From contig DJGZ01000002.1 in the NCBI GenBank assembly GCA_002433025.1, positions 1-61,126 of the forward strand: a stretch of DNA of 61,126 bases, given 5' to 3'. The DNA is from Bacteroidales bacterium UBA5833. Its GTDB lineage: Bacteria; Bacteroidota; Bacteroidia; Bacteroidales; Lentimicrobiaceae. The position numbers were made by a program, and so were the translations under genes. How positions within the stretch are numbered: position 1 is the first letter of the stretch; every line of letters starts with the position of its first letter. Positions 25,206-33,751 of the stretch are shown here, piece by piece. The notes under the pieces were generated by a model. It had not been told where the DNA came from. It did not search any database and was given only the letters and a program-made list of their open reading frames with translations.

Positions 25206-25504
25206 ATCAGCTAATTGGCAAAATCCAATTAAGATCAGGATAAAAACACTTAATGATGCATCGGGTTCAATTTGATCAGTAAGATAAATTGCAGCAAGTG
25301 AATTAAACAAGCTGGTCACACTATAATCATTTCTTTTAATTTTTTGTTATTATACTTCTGACGGTATAATTCCCGGGCCTTCTGATTTTTATCAGGTTTA
25401 CCCGGTTATGCAAACGATTAACCATCTCCTTGTGGTCCAATAACCTGAATGCAGTTGAATTATTGTCAATCAATTTTTCGTTAAATAATGGAAATAAGCG
25501 ATCT
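25206..25504. other. Divergent intergenic region without a gene
   Basis: Holds the palindrome at 25212-25231. A TTTTTTG about 20 bases before TATAAT (around 25341-25371) could serve the plus-strand gene, but it is not the usual -7 form. Nothing else is recognised. Confidence 0.4.
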
Positions 25505-25912
25505 ATGAAAACTTCAACACCTGTAATTATTTCCTCGCTGATAATTTTCCTGCTTTTCGCTATTTATGGTCAGTCACAGGAAGTCACCAGCAAATCAGAT
25601 GACCAGAATCTGGTAGTACTCGTGAAGTACAAGACCCTGCCATCGAAAAACACAGAAGCAATCTCTGGTTTGACAAAGCTGATTGAAGTGGTAAAACAAG
25701 AGCCCAACTTTGTGAGTATCACCATGCTGACAGACAAAAATGACCCTTCAGTAATCATGCTCTATGAAGAGTGGAGTAATGAGACATACTACCATGGAGA
25801 TCACATGAAGACGCCTCATCTGCAGGACTTTATGATAAGTTCACGCGCCTACATGGCTGGTCCGCCTGAAATTTCGGGATGGAAAACCGAGAAGAAATTT
25901 ACTTCAGAGTAA
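25505..25912 (+). CDS. Secreted antibiotic-biosynthesis-monooxygenase (ABM) domain protein
   Basis: 135 residues from the ATG at 25505; the longer frame upstream lacks features. A signal peptide (TPVIISSLIIFLLFAIYGQSQ) precedes a single ABM ferredoxin-like domain (about 35-125) with VLVKYKTLPSKNTEAI, FVSITMLTDKNDPSVIMLYEEW and the HMKTPHLQDFM turn. ABM proteins act as small dimeric monooxygenases on quinone-like substrates or have no known activity; an exported one is less common. The gene stands alone between a divergent and a convergent gene. Substrate unknown. Confidence 0.8.
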   Translation: MKTSTPVIISSLIIFLLFAIYGQSQEVTSKSDDQNLVVLVKYKTLPSKNTEAISGLTKLIEVVKQEPNFVSITMLTDKNDPSVIMLYEEWSNETYYHGDHMKTPHLQDFMISSRAYMAGPPEISGWKTEKKFTSE

Positions 25913-25969
25913 CTCACTTTGCACAGAAATCCGGTTCCCGGTTCAGCCCTGCAGCATTCAGAAAAATAA

Positions 25970-27472
25970 CTAACTTTCCCGCTTGGTCTCCTTCAGGATA
26001 ACATCGTGTGCGCCACCTTCAATAATGCTGGTGGAGGAAACCATCGTAATTTTGGCTACCTGCTTCAATTCCTGAATCGATAAGGCTCCGCAGCTGCACA
26101 TGGTGGATTTGATTTTTCCCAGGGTTATATCCAGATTATCTTTGAGTTTTCCGGCGTAAGGTACATAGCTGTCCACGCCTTCTTCAAATTTCAATGAAGC
26201 ACTGCCACCCGTATCATACCGCTGCCAGTTCCTGGCGCGGTTAGAGCCTTCGCCCCAGTACTCTTTCACATAGTTACCGCCAACCATCAGTTTCTTGGTA
26301 GGACTTTCGTCAAAACGGGCAAAATATCGGCCCATCATCAGGAAATCGGCACCCATGGCCAAGGCCAGCACCATATGGTAATCCTGCACTATACCTCCGT
26401 CGGAGCAGATGGGAATGTATTCACCGGTTCGCTCATAATAGGCATCGCGGGCTTTGGCAACTTCTATCAGGGCTGTAGCCTGCCCCCTGCCAATCCCTTT
26501 CTGCTCCCGGGTAATGCAGATGGATCCTCCGCCGATCCCGACCTTGATAAAGTCGGCACCCGCTTCCGCCAGATAATTAAAACCGTCGGCATCCACTACA
26601 TTTCCGGCCCCGATCTTCACCTCCGGGCCGTAGTTTTCTCTTACAAAACCAATGGTTTCCTTCTGATACTCCGAAAAGCCATCGGAGGAATCAATACACA
26701 TTACATCCACACCCGCTTCAACCAGCCTGGGGATGCGCGTTGAGTAATCCCGGGTGTTGATGCCTGCCCCTACCAGCAGACGTTTGTGGGTATCGAGCAG
26801 CTCGTTAGGGTTGTTCTTATGATTGTCGTAATCCTTCCTGAACACAAAATATTTCATGCACTGGTTTTCATCAATCACCGGAAGGGTGTTGATTTTATTG
26901 TCCCAGATGATGTCATTGGCTTCTTCGAGACTGATTCCGTAATTTCCGGTGATCAGCTTTTCAAAAGTTGTCATAAAGTCCTGCACCTTCTTATCCTGGC
27001 TGTCCTTTCCCGGACGGTAATCCCTGCTGGTGACCATGCCCAGCAGCCGTCCGTCCGCTTTGCCGTTGTGGGTTACGGCAATGGTCGAAAACCCCGTCCT
27101 TTCCTTCAACTCAAGTACATCTGCCAGGGTATGTTCAGGGGTCAGGTTAGCATCACTTACTACAAAACCCGCCTTGAACTTCTTCACCTTTCTGACCATT
27201 TCGGCCTGCTCTTCAATTGGCTGTGAACCAAAGATAAACGACAGTCCACCGTTACGGGCAAGGGCAATGGCCATATTTGAGTCGGAAACAGACTGCATAA
27301 TGGCCGAAACCAGCGGAACATTCAGGCTGATATCCGGCCGTTCCCCTTTTCTGAACTTCACCAGGGGCGCTTTCAGGCTGATTGCTCCGGGTGTACATTC
27401 CTTCGTGGTGAGTCCCGGGATCAGCAGGTACTCATTGAAAGTCCTTGAAATATCGTTGATAATCTGTGCCAT
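25970..27472 (-). CDS. guaB: Inosine-5'-monophosphate dehydrogenase
   Basis: 500 residues with the IMPDH barrel interrupted by a pair of CBS domains (about 100-220). The catalytic loop GIGGGSICITREQKGIGRGQ places the thioimidate-forming Cys at 319, with the monovalent-cation site around it; VMCIDSSDGFSEYQ and the phosphate-binding ICSDGGIVQDYH are intact, and the flap motif is present near residues 400-425. It oxidises IMP to XMP with NAD, the committed step to GMP, in the cytoplasm. It has its own -7 box at 27493-27500 and a short leader. The gene ends 58 bp from the convergent ABM gene. Confidence 0.95.
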   Translation of the reverse strand: MAQIINDISRTFNEYLLIPGLTTKECTPGAISLKAPLVKFRKGERPDISLNVPLVSAIMQSVSDSNMAIALARNGGLSFIFGSQPIEEQAEMVRKVKKFKAGFVVSDANLTPEHTLADVLELKERTGFSTIAVTHNGKADGRLLGMVTSRDYRPGKDSQDKKVQDFMTTFEKLITGNYGISLEEANDIIWDNKINTLPVIDENQCMKYFVFRKDYDNHKNNPNELLDTHKRLLVGAGINTRDYSTRIPRLVEAGVDVMCIDSSDGFSEYQKETIGFVRENYGPEVKIGAGNVVDADGFNYLAEAGADFIKVGIGGGSICITREQKGIGRGQATALIEVAKARDAYYERTGEYIPICSDGGIVQDYHMVLALAMGADFLMMGRYFARFDESPTKKLMVGGNYVKEYWGEGSNRARNWQRYDTGGSASLKFEEGVDSYVPYAGKLKDNLDITLGKIKSTMCSCGALSIQELKQVAKITMVSSTSIIEGGAHDVILKETKRES

Positions 27473-27492
27473 AATAGTGTTCTAAGGAACTG

Positions 27493-27500
27493 CAAAGCTA
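27493..27500 (-). promoter_or_regulatory. Putative -7 box of guaB
   Basis: TAGCTTTG on the minus strand fits TAnnTTTG and lies about 20 bases before the ATG at 27472. Confidence 0.5.
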
Positions 27501-27626
27501 AAGAAAAAGCTGTCAGATACGGGCAGAAACAGGCACTTTCGCCGAATAAATATACCGGATTAGCTTATCCAGGCACTGGCCGGCACAGCACCGGACTTGT
27601 CAGGTAAACAAATGATCCACACGGAA

Positions 27627-27650
27627 ACAAAAAACCCGCTGAAGCGGGTT
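27627..27650 (-). terminator. Intrinsic terminator downstream of tRNA-Leu
   Basis: Read on the minus strand, AACCCGC, a 4-base loop and GCGGGTT are followed by TTTTTTGTTT. It ends the tRNA transcript and insulates guaB. Confidence 0.85.
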
Positions 27651-27713
27651 GATTGAGTTTTTGATTGTTTCAATTTTTAACTAATTGATAATCAATATTT
27701 AAAATTTGCCGTG

Positions 27714-27795
27714 TGCGGATGAAGGGACTCGAACCCCCACGCCTCTCGGCACCAGATCCTAAGTCTGGCGCGGCTACCAATTACGCCACATCCGC
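27714..27795 (-). tRNA. tRNA-Leu (anticodon TAG)
   Basis: Reading the minus strand: acceptor arm GCGGATG/CATCCGC, D-arm GGCGTAATTGGTAGCC, anticodon arm CCAGA-CTTAGGA-TCTGG with TAG at the anticodon, a long class II variable arm (TGCCGAGAGGCGT), and T-arm GGGGG-TTCGAGT-CCC. The long variable arm and anticodon identify leucine (CUN codons). The 3' CCA is not encoded. A -7 box lies 12 bases upstream and a terminator 64 bases downstream, so it is a single-gene transcript. Confidence 0.97.
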
Positions 27796-27806
27796 CTAAG
27801 GCACTG

Positions 27807-27814
27807 CAAATATA
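27807..27814 (-). promoter_or_regulatory. Putative -7 box of tRNA-Leu
   Basis: TATATTTG on the minus strand fits TAnnTTTG; an ATTG sits 18 bases upstream. Confidence 0.6.
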
Positions 27815-28004
27815 CGTTATTTTCCGGATAAGCAATTATTCTTCCGCCTGCAGAAAAAGGTATCTCTGATGAACCCCTCCGGGGTCTCTGCGACATTGTC
27901 TGAAAAAATATCCCGAACTGTCATTTTTTTAAATCCCGGGATTGAACCCTGCCAAAAGTCAACCTTTTCGCAAAAATCCTGTTTAACTTTACAAACAACT
28001 GCAT

Positions 28005-29405
28005 ATGAATAACCACAATAAATCAAACCTGATCATAATATCGGTGATCGCATTGCTTTCCATAGCCTGCTCTAAGGAATCGGAAAGCCAGTTGTACATT
28101 GGCTCCACCGCAATAGATACCACCACCGTTCTTACCGGCATCGATACCCCCTGGGAACTGCTTTACGGTCCTGATGGTTATCTCTGGTTTACCGAACGTT
28201 CAGGCAAAGTCAGCCGCTTGAATCTGAATACGCACGAAAGAAACGTTATTCTCACTATCCCCGATGTGCTGGAATTTGGCGAGGCGGGCCTTCTCGGCAT
28301 GGCACTCCACCCTGAATTTGATACACATCCATGGGTGTACCTGGTTTACAACTACTCTTCCGGCGAATTTATCAAGGAGCGGCTGGTGCGTTATGTCTGG
28401 AATGGCAGCACACTTACCGACGGAAACATCCTTATCAACAACATACCGGCCAACTCTTACCATAACGGCTCGCGGCTGGCTTTCGGCCCCGACGGCAAGC
28501 TGTACATGTCGACGGGCGATGCCGGTTTCACGTCAAACTCCCAGAACCCGAACTCTCTGGCTGGAAAGATCCTGAGAATCAACCCCGACGGCAATATACC
28601 CGCCGACAATCCCGTAGCCGGAAGCTATATCTGGGCCTCAGGGTTGCGCAATACACAGGGACTGGCTTTTACGCCAGAAGGGTTGCTGTATGGGTCGGAC
28701 CACGGCCCGAATAATGATGACGAACTCAACCTGCTTGAAGCAGGCCGGAACTATGGCTGGCCTGCAGTGGCAGGCTTCTGCGACCTTCCGGATGAACTTA
28801 CCTTCTGCCAGCAAAACAATGTAAGAGAGCCTCTTTACGCGTGGACGCCCACCCTTGCCGTTGCCGGGATTGATTATTACAATCATCCTGTCATCCCGCA
28901 TTGGCAACACACCATACTGATGACTTCGCTCAAGGCTTCAAAACTGGTAAGCCTGAAACTCAGCACCGATGGTCTTTCGGTAGTGAGCACCGAGCAATGG
29001 TTCGATGGTTATTGGGGCCGCCTGAGGGATGTATGTGTCAGTCCTGATGGAAAAATCTACCTTGCTGTCAGCAACCGCGACGGCAGGGGCACCCCGCGGC
29101 CCGGCGACGACCGCATTATTGAAATCAAGGCCGTTTCTCCCACCAGCAATAACCTGGCAAACACTGAAAACAGCCGGCTTAAAGTAATCCCGAATCCGTT
29201 GAACGGCGCGGGATTGGTCAGATGGAACGGGCTGAAAGCATCCGGTGAATACTTCATCATTAATACAGCAGGAGCAATTATCGCTTCCGGAAAGGCTGCC
29301 GCACCCGCGTTCAGCATTTCCACAGCCCTTTTCAAACCCGGGTATTATATTCTGAAAATCAACTCGGAAAACCAGACCGTTTCAACACCCTTTCTGGTGA
29401 TGTAA
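28005..29405 (+). CDS. GSDH-type (PQQ-dependent sugar dehydrogenase-like) lipoprotein with C-terminal T9SS-like domain
   Basis: 466 residues. The lipobox LLSIACSKE (C22) is followed by a six-bladed glucose/sorbosone dehydrogenase-type propeller (about 40-380) with EAGLLGMALHPEF, NSYHNGSRLAFGPDGKLYMSTGDAG, LAGKILRINPDGNIP and NYGWPAVAG. Family members oxidise sugars with PQQ and calcium; the GHNGGR/YHNGSR and GWP motifs for cofactor contact are there, but activity is unproven. The last 75 residues (LKVIPNPLNGAGLVRWN to SFLVM-like end) look like a T9SS sorting domain. A protein with both a lipobox and a T9SS tail is unusual. Single gene; no clear promoter. Confidence 0.8.
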   Translation: MNNHNKSNLIIISVIALLSIACSKESESQLYIGSTAIDTTTVLTGIDTPWELLYGPDGYLWFTERSGKVSRLNLNTHERNVILTIPDVLEFGEAGLLGMALHPEFDTHPWVYLVYNYSSGEFIKERLVRYVWNGSTLTDGNILINNIPANSYHNGSRLAFGPDGKLYMSTGDAGFTSNSQNPNSLAGKILRINPDGNIPADNPVAGSYIWASGLRNTQGLAFTPEGLLYGSDHGPNNDDELNLLEAGRNYGWPAVAGFCDLPDELTFCQQNNVREPLYAWTPTLAVAGIDYYNHPVIPHWQHTILMTSLKASKLVSLKLSTDGLSVVSTEQWFDGYWGRLRDVCVSPDGKIYLAVSNRDGRGTPRPGDDRIIEIKAVSPTSNNLANTENSRLKVIPNPLNGAGLVRWNGLKASGEYFIINTAGAIIASGKAAAPAFSISTALFKPGYYILKINSENQTVSTPFLVM

Positions 29406-29517
29406 AAAAAAATGTACCCCGCAGCCTGATTGAACACTGGTGAAGGCGCCAAAGCAGCGGGATACACAAAATAATAAAACAACAAAAAATTCAGTCCGTT
29501 TACCGGAATTTCGGTTT

Positions 29518-30015
29518 TCAGAGCGCTTTCAATGCAGATTCATAATCAGGCTCCTGGGCGATCTCGGGAACCTGTTCGGTGTACTTAACGGTGCCATTTT
29601 CATCCAGCACAACCACACACCTTGAAAGCAGGCCGGCCATGGGGCCGTCAGCGATGGTAAGTCCGTAATCCTTGCCAAATTTCCCTTCACGGAAATCAGA
29701 ACCAGTTACTACTTTGTCGATGCCTTCTGCAACACAAAACCGCTTGTGCGCAAACGGAAGATCTTTCGAAACGCATACCACAACGGTATTCTCAAGTTTT
29801 GCGGCAGCAGCGTTGAACTGCCTGACCGCTGCTGCGCAAACACCCGTATCAAGGCTCGGAAAGATGTTGAGCACAACCTTTTTTCCTTTAAAATCGCCTG
29901 AAGTTACTTTACCAAGATCGGAACCGGTAAGTTCAAAAGCGGGTGCTATTGTTCCGACCGCCGGAAGATTGCCAATGGTTGAAACGGGATTGCCTCCCAA
30001 AGTGATTGAAGCCAT
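29518..30015 (-). CDS. tpx: Thiol peroxidase Tpx (peroxiredoxin)
   Basis: 165 residues, the full length of Tpx. The peroxidatic Cys is in FPSLDTGVCAAAVRQFN and the resolving Cys in KRFCVAEG, with the conserved LPFAHKRFC helix between. It reduces hydroperoxides with thioredoxin in the cytoplasm. The SLDTGVC motif separates Tpx from AhpC and BCP groups. It is a single gene, convergent with the GSDH-type gene and downstream of the VOC gene by 118 bp. Confidence 0.95.
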   Translation of the reverse strand: MASITLGGNPVSTIGNLPAVGTIAPAFELTGSDLGKVTSGDFKGKKVVLNIFPSLDTGVCAAAVRQFNAAAAKLENTVVVCVSKDLPFAHKRFCVAEGIDKVVTGSDFREGKFGKDYGLTIADGPMAGLLSRCVVVLDENGTVKYTEQVPEIAQEPDYESALKAL

Positions 30016-30133
30016 AAATATATTTTTTAGTTAAACGTTCCTGTTCGGGCAATCAAACAATCCTGAAAGGTTGTGGTTCACCCCTTGCAAAAAAAAACAA
30101 TGAAACTGCAGCAGGGAATGAAATCCAAACCAC

Positions 30134-30604
30134 TTACTGTCCTTGCAGCCAGGCATCGATGGCCTGCTGCGGTACGCCCATCGCCTCGCTGATCCCGCGC
30201 GCATCCATTCCGGCGCCGGAAAGCCGGCGGGCAGTGTAATCGAGCGGCTCCCCCACTTCGATGATATGACCGTCCGGATCATAAAAGCGCATTACCTGCT
30301 GCCTCCACGGTTGCTCCCGGATATCATGGACAAACCGGACACCACTCAAGGTTAAAGCATCTCTTAACTCATTTATTTCGCCGCTTTCGAAGTAGAGTTC
30401 GGCATTATTGCTGTTAAAAATGATATCGCTATTCCCGGTGAGGGATGCATAATGAGACATCAGGTGGATGGAAAAACCTCCCCTGAATGAAATATTCTCA
30501 CCGAAATCGTATTCAACTTCCTGCCCGAGCATGTTTTCGTAGAACTTCCGCGAAACTTCCATATCACGCACCACAAAAAGCGGGCAAATAAATTTTGCTT
30601 TCAT
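30134..30604 (-). CDS. VOC-superfamily (glyoxalase/bleomycin-resistance-like) protein
   Basis: 156 residues. The start is the ATG at 30604, which follows the stop of the GH3 gene by 2 bases; the TTG two codons earlier is less likely. The N-terminal part has the VOC pattern PLFVVRDMEVSRKFYENMLGQEVEYDFG, a central ELYFE strand and VRFVHDIREQPWRQQVMRFYDPDGHIIEVGE, where the D-P-D-G-H-I-E element carries a typical metal-site Glu. The last 35 residues are an extra helical tail. Very close spacing implies translational coupling with the GH3 fusion. The substrate is not evident. Confidence 0.85.
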   Translation of the reverse strand: MKAKFICPLFVVRDMEVSRKFYENMLGQEVEYDFGENISFRGGFSIHLMSHYASLTGNSDIIFNSNNAELYFESGEINELRDALTLSGVRFVHDIREQPWRQQVMRFYDPDGHIIEVGEPLDYTARRLSGAGMDARGISEAMGVPQQAIDAWLQGQ

Positions 30605-30606
30605 AG

Positions 30607-33528
30607 TCAATCTGTAATAGCCTTGTAAATTGCTTCATGAATCCGGGTGCGGATGTTAAGCCGGGTGATTTTGCTGTTGCTTGCATCCGGATACACCCTG
30701 TTGCTCAGGAAAACATATACCAGGTCCTGATCAGGGTCGGCCCATGCATAGGTTCCGGTAAAACCGCTGTGGCCGAAGCTGCGCGGAGAGGCAGATGCAC
30801 ATGCGGGCGAGGAATCCCCTTTGATGAGGGCGGGTTTATCAAATCCCGCGCCACGGCGGTTCTTATCAATCGCAAACTGCACCCCGGTGAAATCCCTGAT
30901 GACTGCCGCCTCCAATAGGGTATCCCCCCCATAGGTTCCGTCACGCAACAACATCTGCATGACGATGGCCACATCCAGGGCATCAGAGAAAAGTCCGGCA
31001 TGACCGGCAACGCCCCCCAGAAGGGCTGCTGTCTGATCGTGAACGTCGCCATGAACCAACTGCTTCCTGAAAAACTTATCCAGTTCTGTGGGTGCTATGC
31101 GGCTGACGCTGAACCGGTCGCGCGGATGAAAACCCATGGTGCGCAGACCCAGTTTGTTGTAAAACTGCCTTTGAACGTAACTGCTGAACGGCTGTTGTGT
31201 GATTTCCTCAAAGGCTTTACCCAATAAAATAAAACCAAGATCGCTGTATTTAAATTCCGTTTTCGGCAGCAACGGACTCCGGATAATTGAATCAACGATT
31301 ACAGATGGATAATCGTCGCGCAGATAAATCGCATCGGCTACCCTGTGTGTATATTCAATACTGAAATGCCGGCCAAACAGTTCAGATTTTAATGAATCCT
31401 TTTCCATCACGGACTTCCAGAAAGGGATAAATGGCTGAAGCTTTGCCTGATGCGCCAATATCTCTCTGATAATCAAATGATTCTTATCGGAATGCCGTAA
31501 TTCAGGATAATAGCGGCTTAGCCTGCGGTCGGGATCGAGCAGTCCGTCGCCGGTGAGTTTCATGGCAGTCAGTGTAGTTGCCAGAATTTTGGTCAGTGAG
31601 GCCAGGTCATAAAGATCATCATTGCACAACGGGACACCGGAGTTATAAACCTGACTTCCAAATGCTTTTCGGTAAATAACCTGACCCCTGCGGATCACCA
31701 CCACCTGCGCACCAGGAAATGCATTATCGCGAATACTTTCTGTCACAATACTGTCGATCTCCCTGAGTTTGTCGGAAGAAACTCCGGCTGCTTCAGGCTG
31801 GCTGAAAGCAACGCGCGTAACCTCCGGCTGCAGGAGACCAGAACCTGCCGGCCACAAGGCAGTGGCGGCAACCGGAAGTTTTCCTGAAATAGCCGATCCC
31901 CCGAAAATCGCCTGGGCAGTCAGTTCCTGCATCATGGCATTGTCCTGATATGCAATCAGTACCGAAGCCATTTTTTCGATACGATTAAAAGAAGCCAGGC
32001 TGTAAGGGCTGGTAAAAATGCTCAGGATAACTTTTTTTCGTACAGCAAGTGAATCTATAAACCATGCGCCCTGTCTGCCGATTCCGAAGTTTTTCTGCGG
32101 CAGGTCGCTGGTCTGCACAAACCCTGCGATCACCAGATTATAAGGCTCAAGCAACCGCATAACGGAATCCCGTTCCTTTACCGAAGGATCTTTGCTCATA
32201 TTAAAGTGATCCACCGGCGCATAGTCTGCGAGCCGGGACTGAAAAGGCGTCTGCTTCAGATCACCTATTGCAAGGGTTGCAATTTTCAGGGTATCAAGGT
32301 GTCTGAGCGGAATCATTCGGTCAGGATCACTTACCAGGGTGATGGCCGCAGTATTGGCCCCGGCAGCGTTCAGCCTTGCAAAAGTAGAATTCAGGTCTCC
32401 GGTAAGGTTGTCCAGGCGAACCCTGTTATTTCCGGCAAGACCTGATTCATATTTCCATAGCAAAACCCTTCTGCACTTTTCATCAATCATTTGCTGACTG
32501 ATCAGGCCGCTGTCGATGGCTTTGCGGATATTGGCCAGGGCTTTGCGCGCATCCACGGGCAGCAGCAGGATATCATTACCTGCATCAAGGGCCATAACTT
32601 CTGCCATTGCAGGATTAACAAAATCGGTAAGCCCCTTCATATCCATGCCATCGGTGATTACCATGCCTGCAAACCCCATTTTCTCGCGCAGCAGCCCGGT
32701 AATCAACGGTTTTGAAAGGGATGAGATTGACCTGGCAGCAGTATCTATGGAAGGCACCCTCAAATGGGCAATCATCATACCTTTTAAACCCCTGTCGATC
32801 AGATAGGAGAACGGGAAAAGCTCCAGGGTATCGATCACGGAGCGGGGTTTATCTATCAAAGGCAGTGTATAGTGCGAATCATTGCCCGTGTCCCCGTGAC
32901 CGGGAAAATGCTTGGCCACGGCGATGATGCCCTGATCCTGCATCCCTTTCATATACCAGTAGGACTTCCGGGCAACGTTCACCCGACCTTCACCAAAAGA
33001 CCGTGCATTGATCACCGGATTCAGGGGATTGTTGTTGATATCGGCAACCGGCGCAAAGTTGATATGCACACCAAGCCTTTTCAATTGCCGGGCAATTTCC
33101 GTCCCCATATCATAAATCAGGCTGCTATCGGTAATCGCGCCCAGGGTCATCTGTTTGGGAAAATTGATAACACTGTCGAGCCGCATGCCCGGGCCCCATT
33201 CCGCGTCAAGGGCCACAAACAAAGGTGTTTTAACGGCATTTTGCAGCCTGTTTGTCACAATGGCCTGACGCACCGGGCCACCCTGAAAAAAGCAAACCCC
33301 TCCGATATTTTTTTCCCTGATGAGGGCAGTCAACTCAATGTAATATTTTTCATCCCTGTTCGAATAGGCCCTTATCATCAGCAACTGGGCAATGCGCTCA
33401 TCGGGGGTAAGGCTATTCATCACCGAATCGGCCCATTGCTCCTTCATCCGGGGCTGCGCAACAGCCGTTACGGAAATGAGAAAAACAAGAAGAGGCAATA
33501 GCAGCGTGTATTTATATTTCTTGAACAT
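30607..33528 (-). CDS. Glycoside hydrolase family 3 / beta-lactamase-fold fusion, exported
   Basis: 973 residues from the ATG at 33528; a longer frame starts 12 codons earlier. After a signal peptide (KYTLLLPLLVFLISVTAVAQ) comes a GH3 domain (about 25-560) with the NagZ-type motif KHFPGHGDTGNDSHYTLP, whose loop supplies the general acid-base His-Asp pair, and VITDGMDMKGL with the nucleophile Asp. The C-terminal part (about 590-960) is a serine beta-lactamase-like domain with SLTK (Ser-x-x-Lys) and YSD. Bacteroidota fuse these two folds, probably to attack peptidoglycan or cell-wall sugars; N-acetylglucosaminidase action is likely. The Tyr motif is YSD instead of YxN, so the second domain may be altered. 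The VOC gene follows at 2 bp. Confidence 0.9.
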   Translation of the reverse strand: MFKKYKYTLLLPLLVFLISVTAVAQPRMKEQWADSVMNSLTPDERIAQLLMIRAYSNRDEKYYIELTALIREKNIGGVCFFQGGPVRQAIVTNRLQNAVKTPLFVALDAEWGPGMRLDSVINFPKQMTLGAITDSSLIYDMGTEIARQLKRLGVHINFAPVADINNNPLNPVINARSFGEGRVNVARKSYWYMKGMQDQGIIAVAKHFPGHGDTGNDSHYTLPLIDKPRSVIDTLELFPFSYLIDRGLKGMMIAHLRVPSIDTAARSISSLSKPLITGLLREKMGFAGMVITDGMDMKGLTDFVNPAMAEVMALDAGNDILLLPVDARKALANIRKAIDSGLISQQMIDEKCRRVLLWKYESGLAGNNRVRLDNLTGDLNSTFARLNAAGANTAAITLVSDPDRMIPLRHLDTLKIATLAIGDLKQTPFQSRLADYAPVDHFNMSKDPSVKERDSVMRLLEPYNLVIAGFVQTSDLPQKNFGIGRQGAWFIDSLAVRKKVILSIFTSPYSLASFNRIEKMASVLIAYQDNAMMQELTAQAIFGGSAISGKLPVAATALWPAGSGLLQPEVTRVAFSQPEAAGVSSDKLREIDSIVTESIRDNAFPGAQVVVIRRGQVIYRKAFGSQVYNSGVPLCNDDLYDLASLTKILATTLTAMKLTGDGLLDPDRRLSRYYPELRHSDKNHLIIREILAHQAKLQPFIPFWKSVMEKDSLKSELFGRHFSIEYTHRVADAIYLRDDYPSVIVDSIIRSPLLPKTEFKYSDLGFILLGKAFEEITQQPFSSYVQRQFYNKLGLRTMGFHPRDRFSVSRIAPTELDKFFRKQLVHGDVHDQTAALLGGVAGHAGLFSDALDVAIVMQMLLRDGTYGGDTLLEAAVIRDFTGVQFAIDKNRRGAGFDKPALIKGDSSPACASASPRSFGHSGFTGTYAWADPDQDLVYVFLSNRVYPDASNSKITRLNIRTRIHEAIYKAITD

Positions 33529-33685
33529 GGAAAAGATCAGAATCAGGTTCGACAATTCTTGCAATAAGTCATTAAAACGCTTTGATTACGCCAAAAGTAC
33601 GCTCTTTATGCCAAATAATTTCTCATTTTTTTTATCCGGGGGTGTGGTTATATCCAAAAAGGGTTATTTTCGCATCAACAGAAAA

Positions 33686-33693
33686 TATATTTG
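33686..33693 (+). promoter_or_regulatory. Putative -7 box of the VWA protein gene
   Basis: TATATTTG fits TAnnTTTG; a TTTTCG lies about 19 bases upstream. The ATG is at 33752. The divergent gap also serves the GH3 gene. Confidence 0.5.
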
Positions 33694-33751
33694 TCATGTC
33701 AGGCAATATTTTCGGAACAGGAACCGCTCTTATCTTTTACCTGAAGCGCCA

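Noticed and set aside
26375..27485. Several long plus-strand frames opposite guaB
   Set aside because: guaB is fully supported; these frames are antisense by-products of its codon use.
27651..27713. AT-rich stretch beside tRNA-Leu considered as an att site or integrated-element remnant
   Set aside because: No direct repeat of the tRNA 3' end and no integrase gene nearby.
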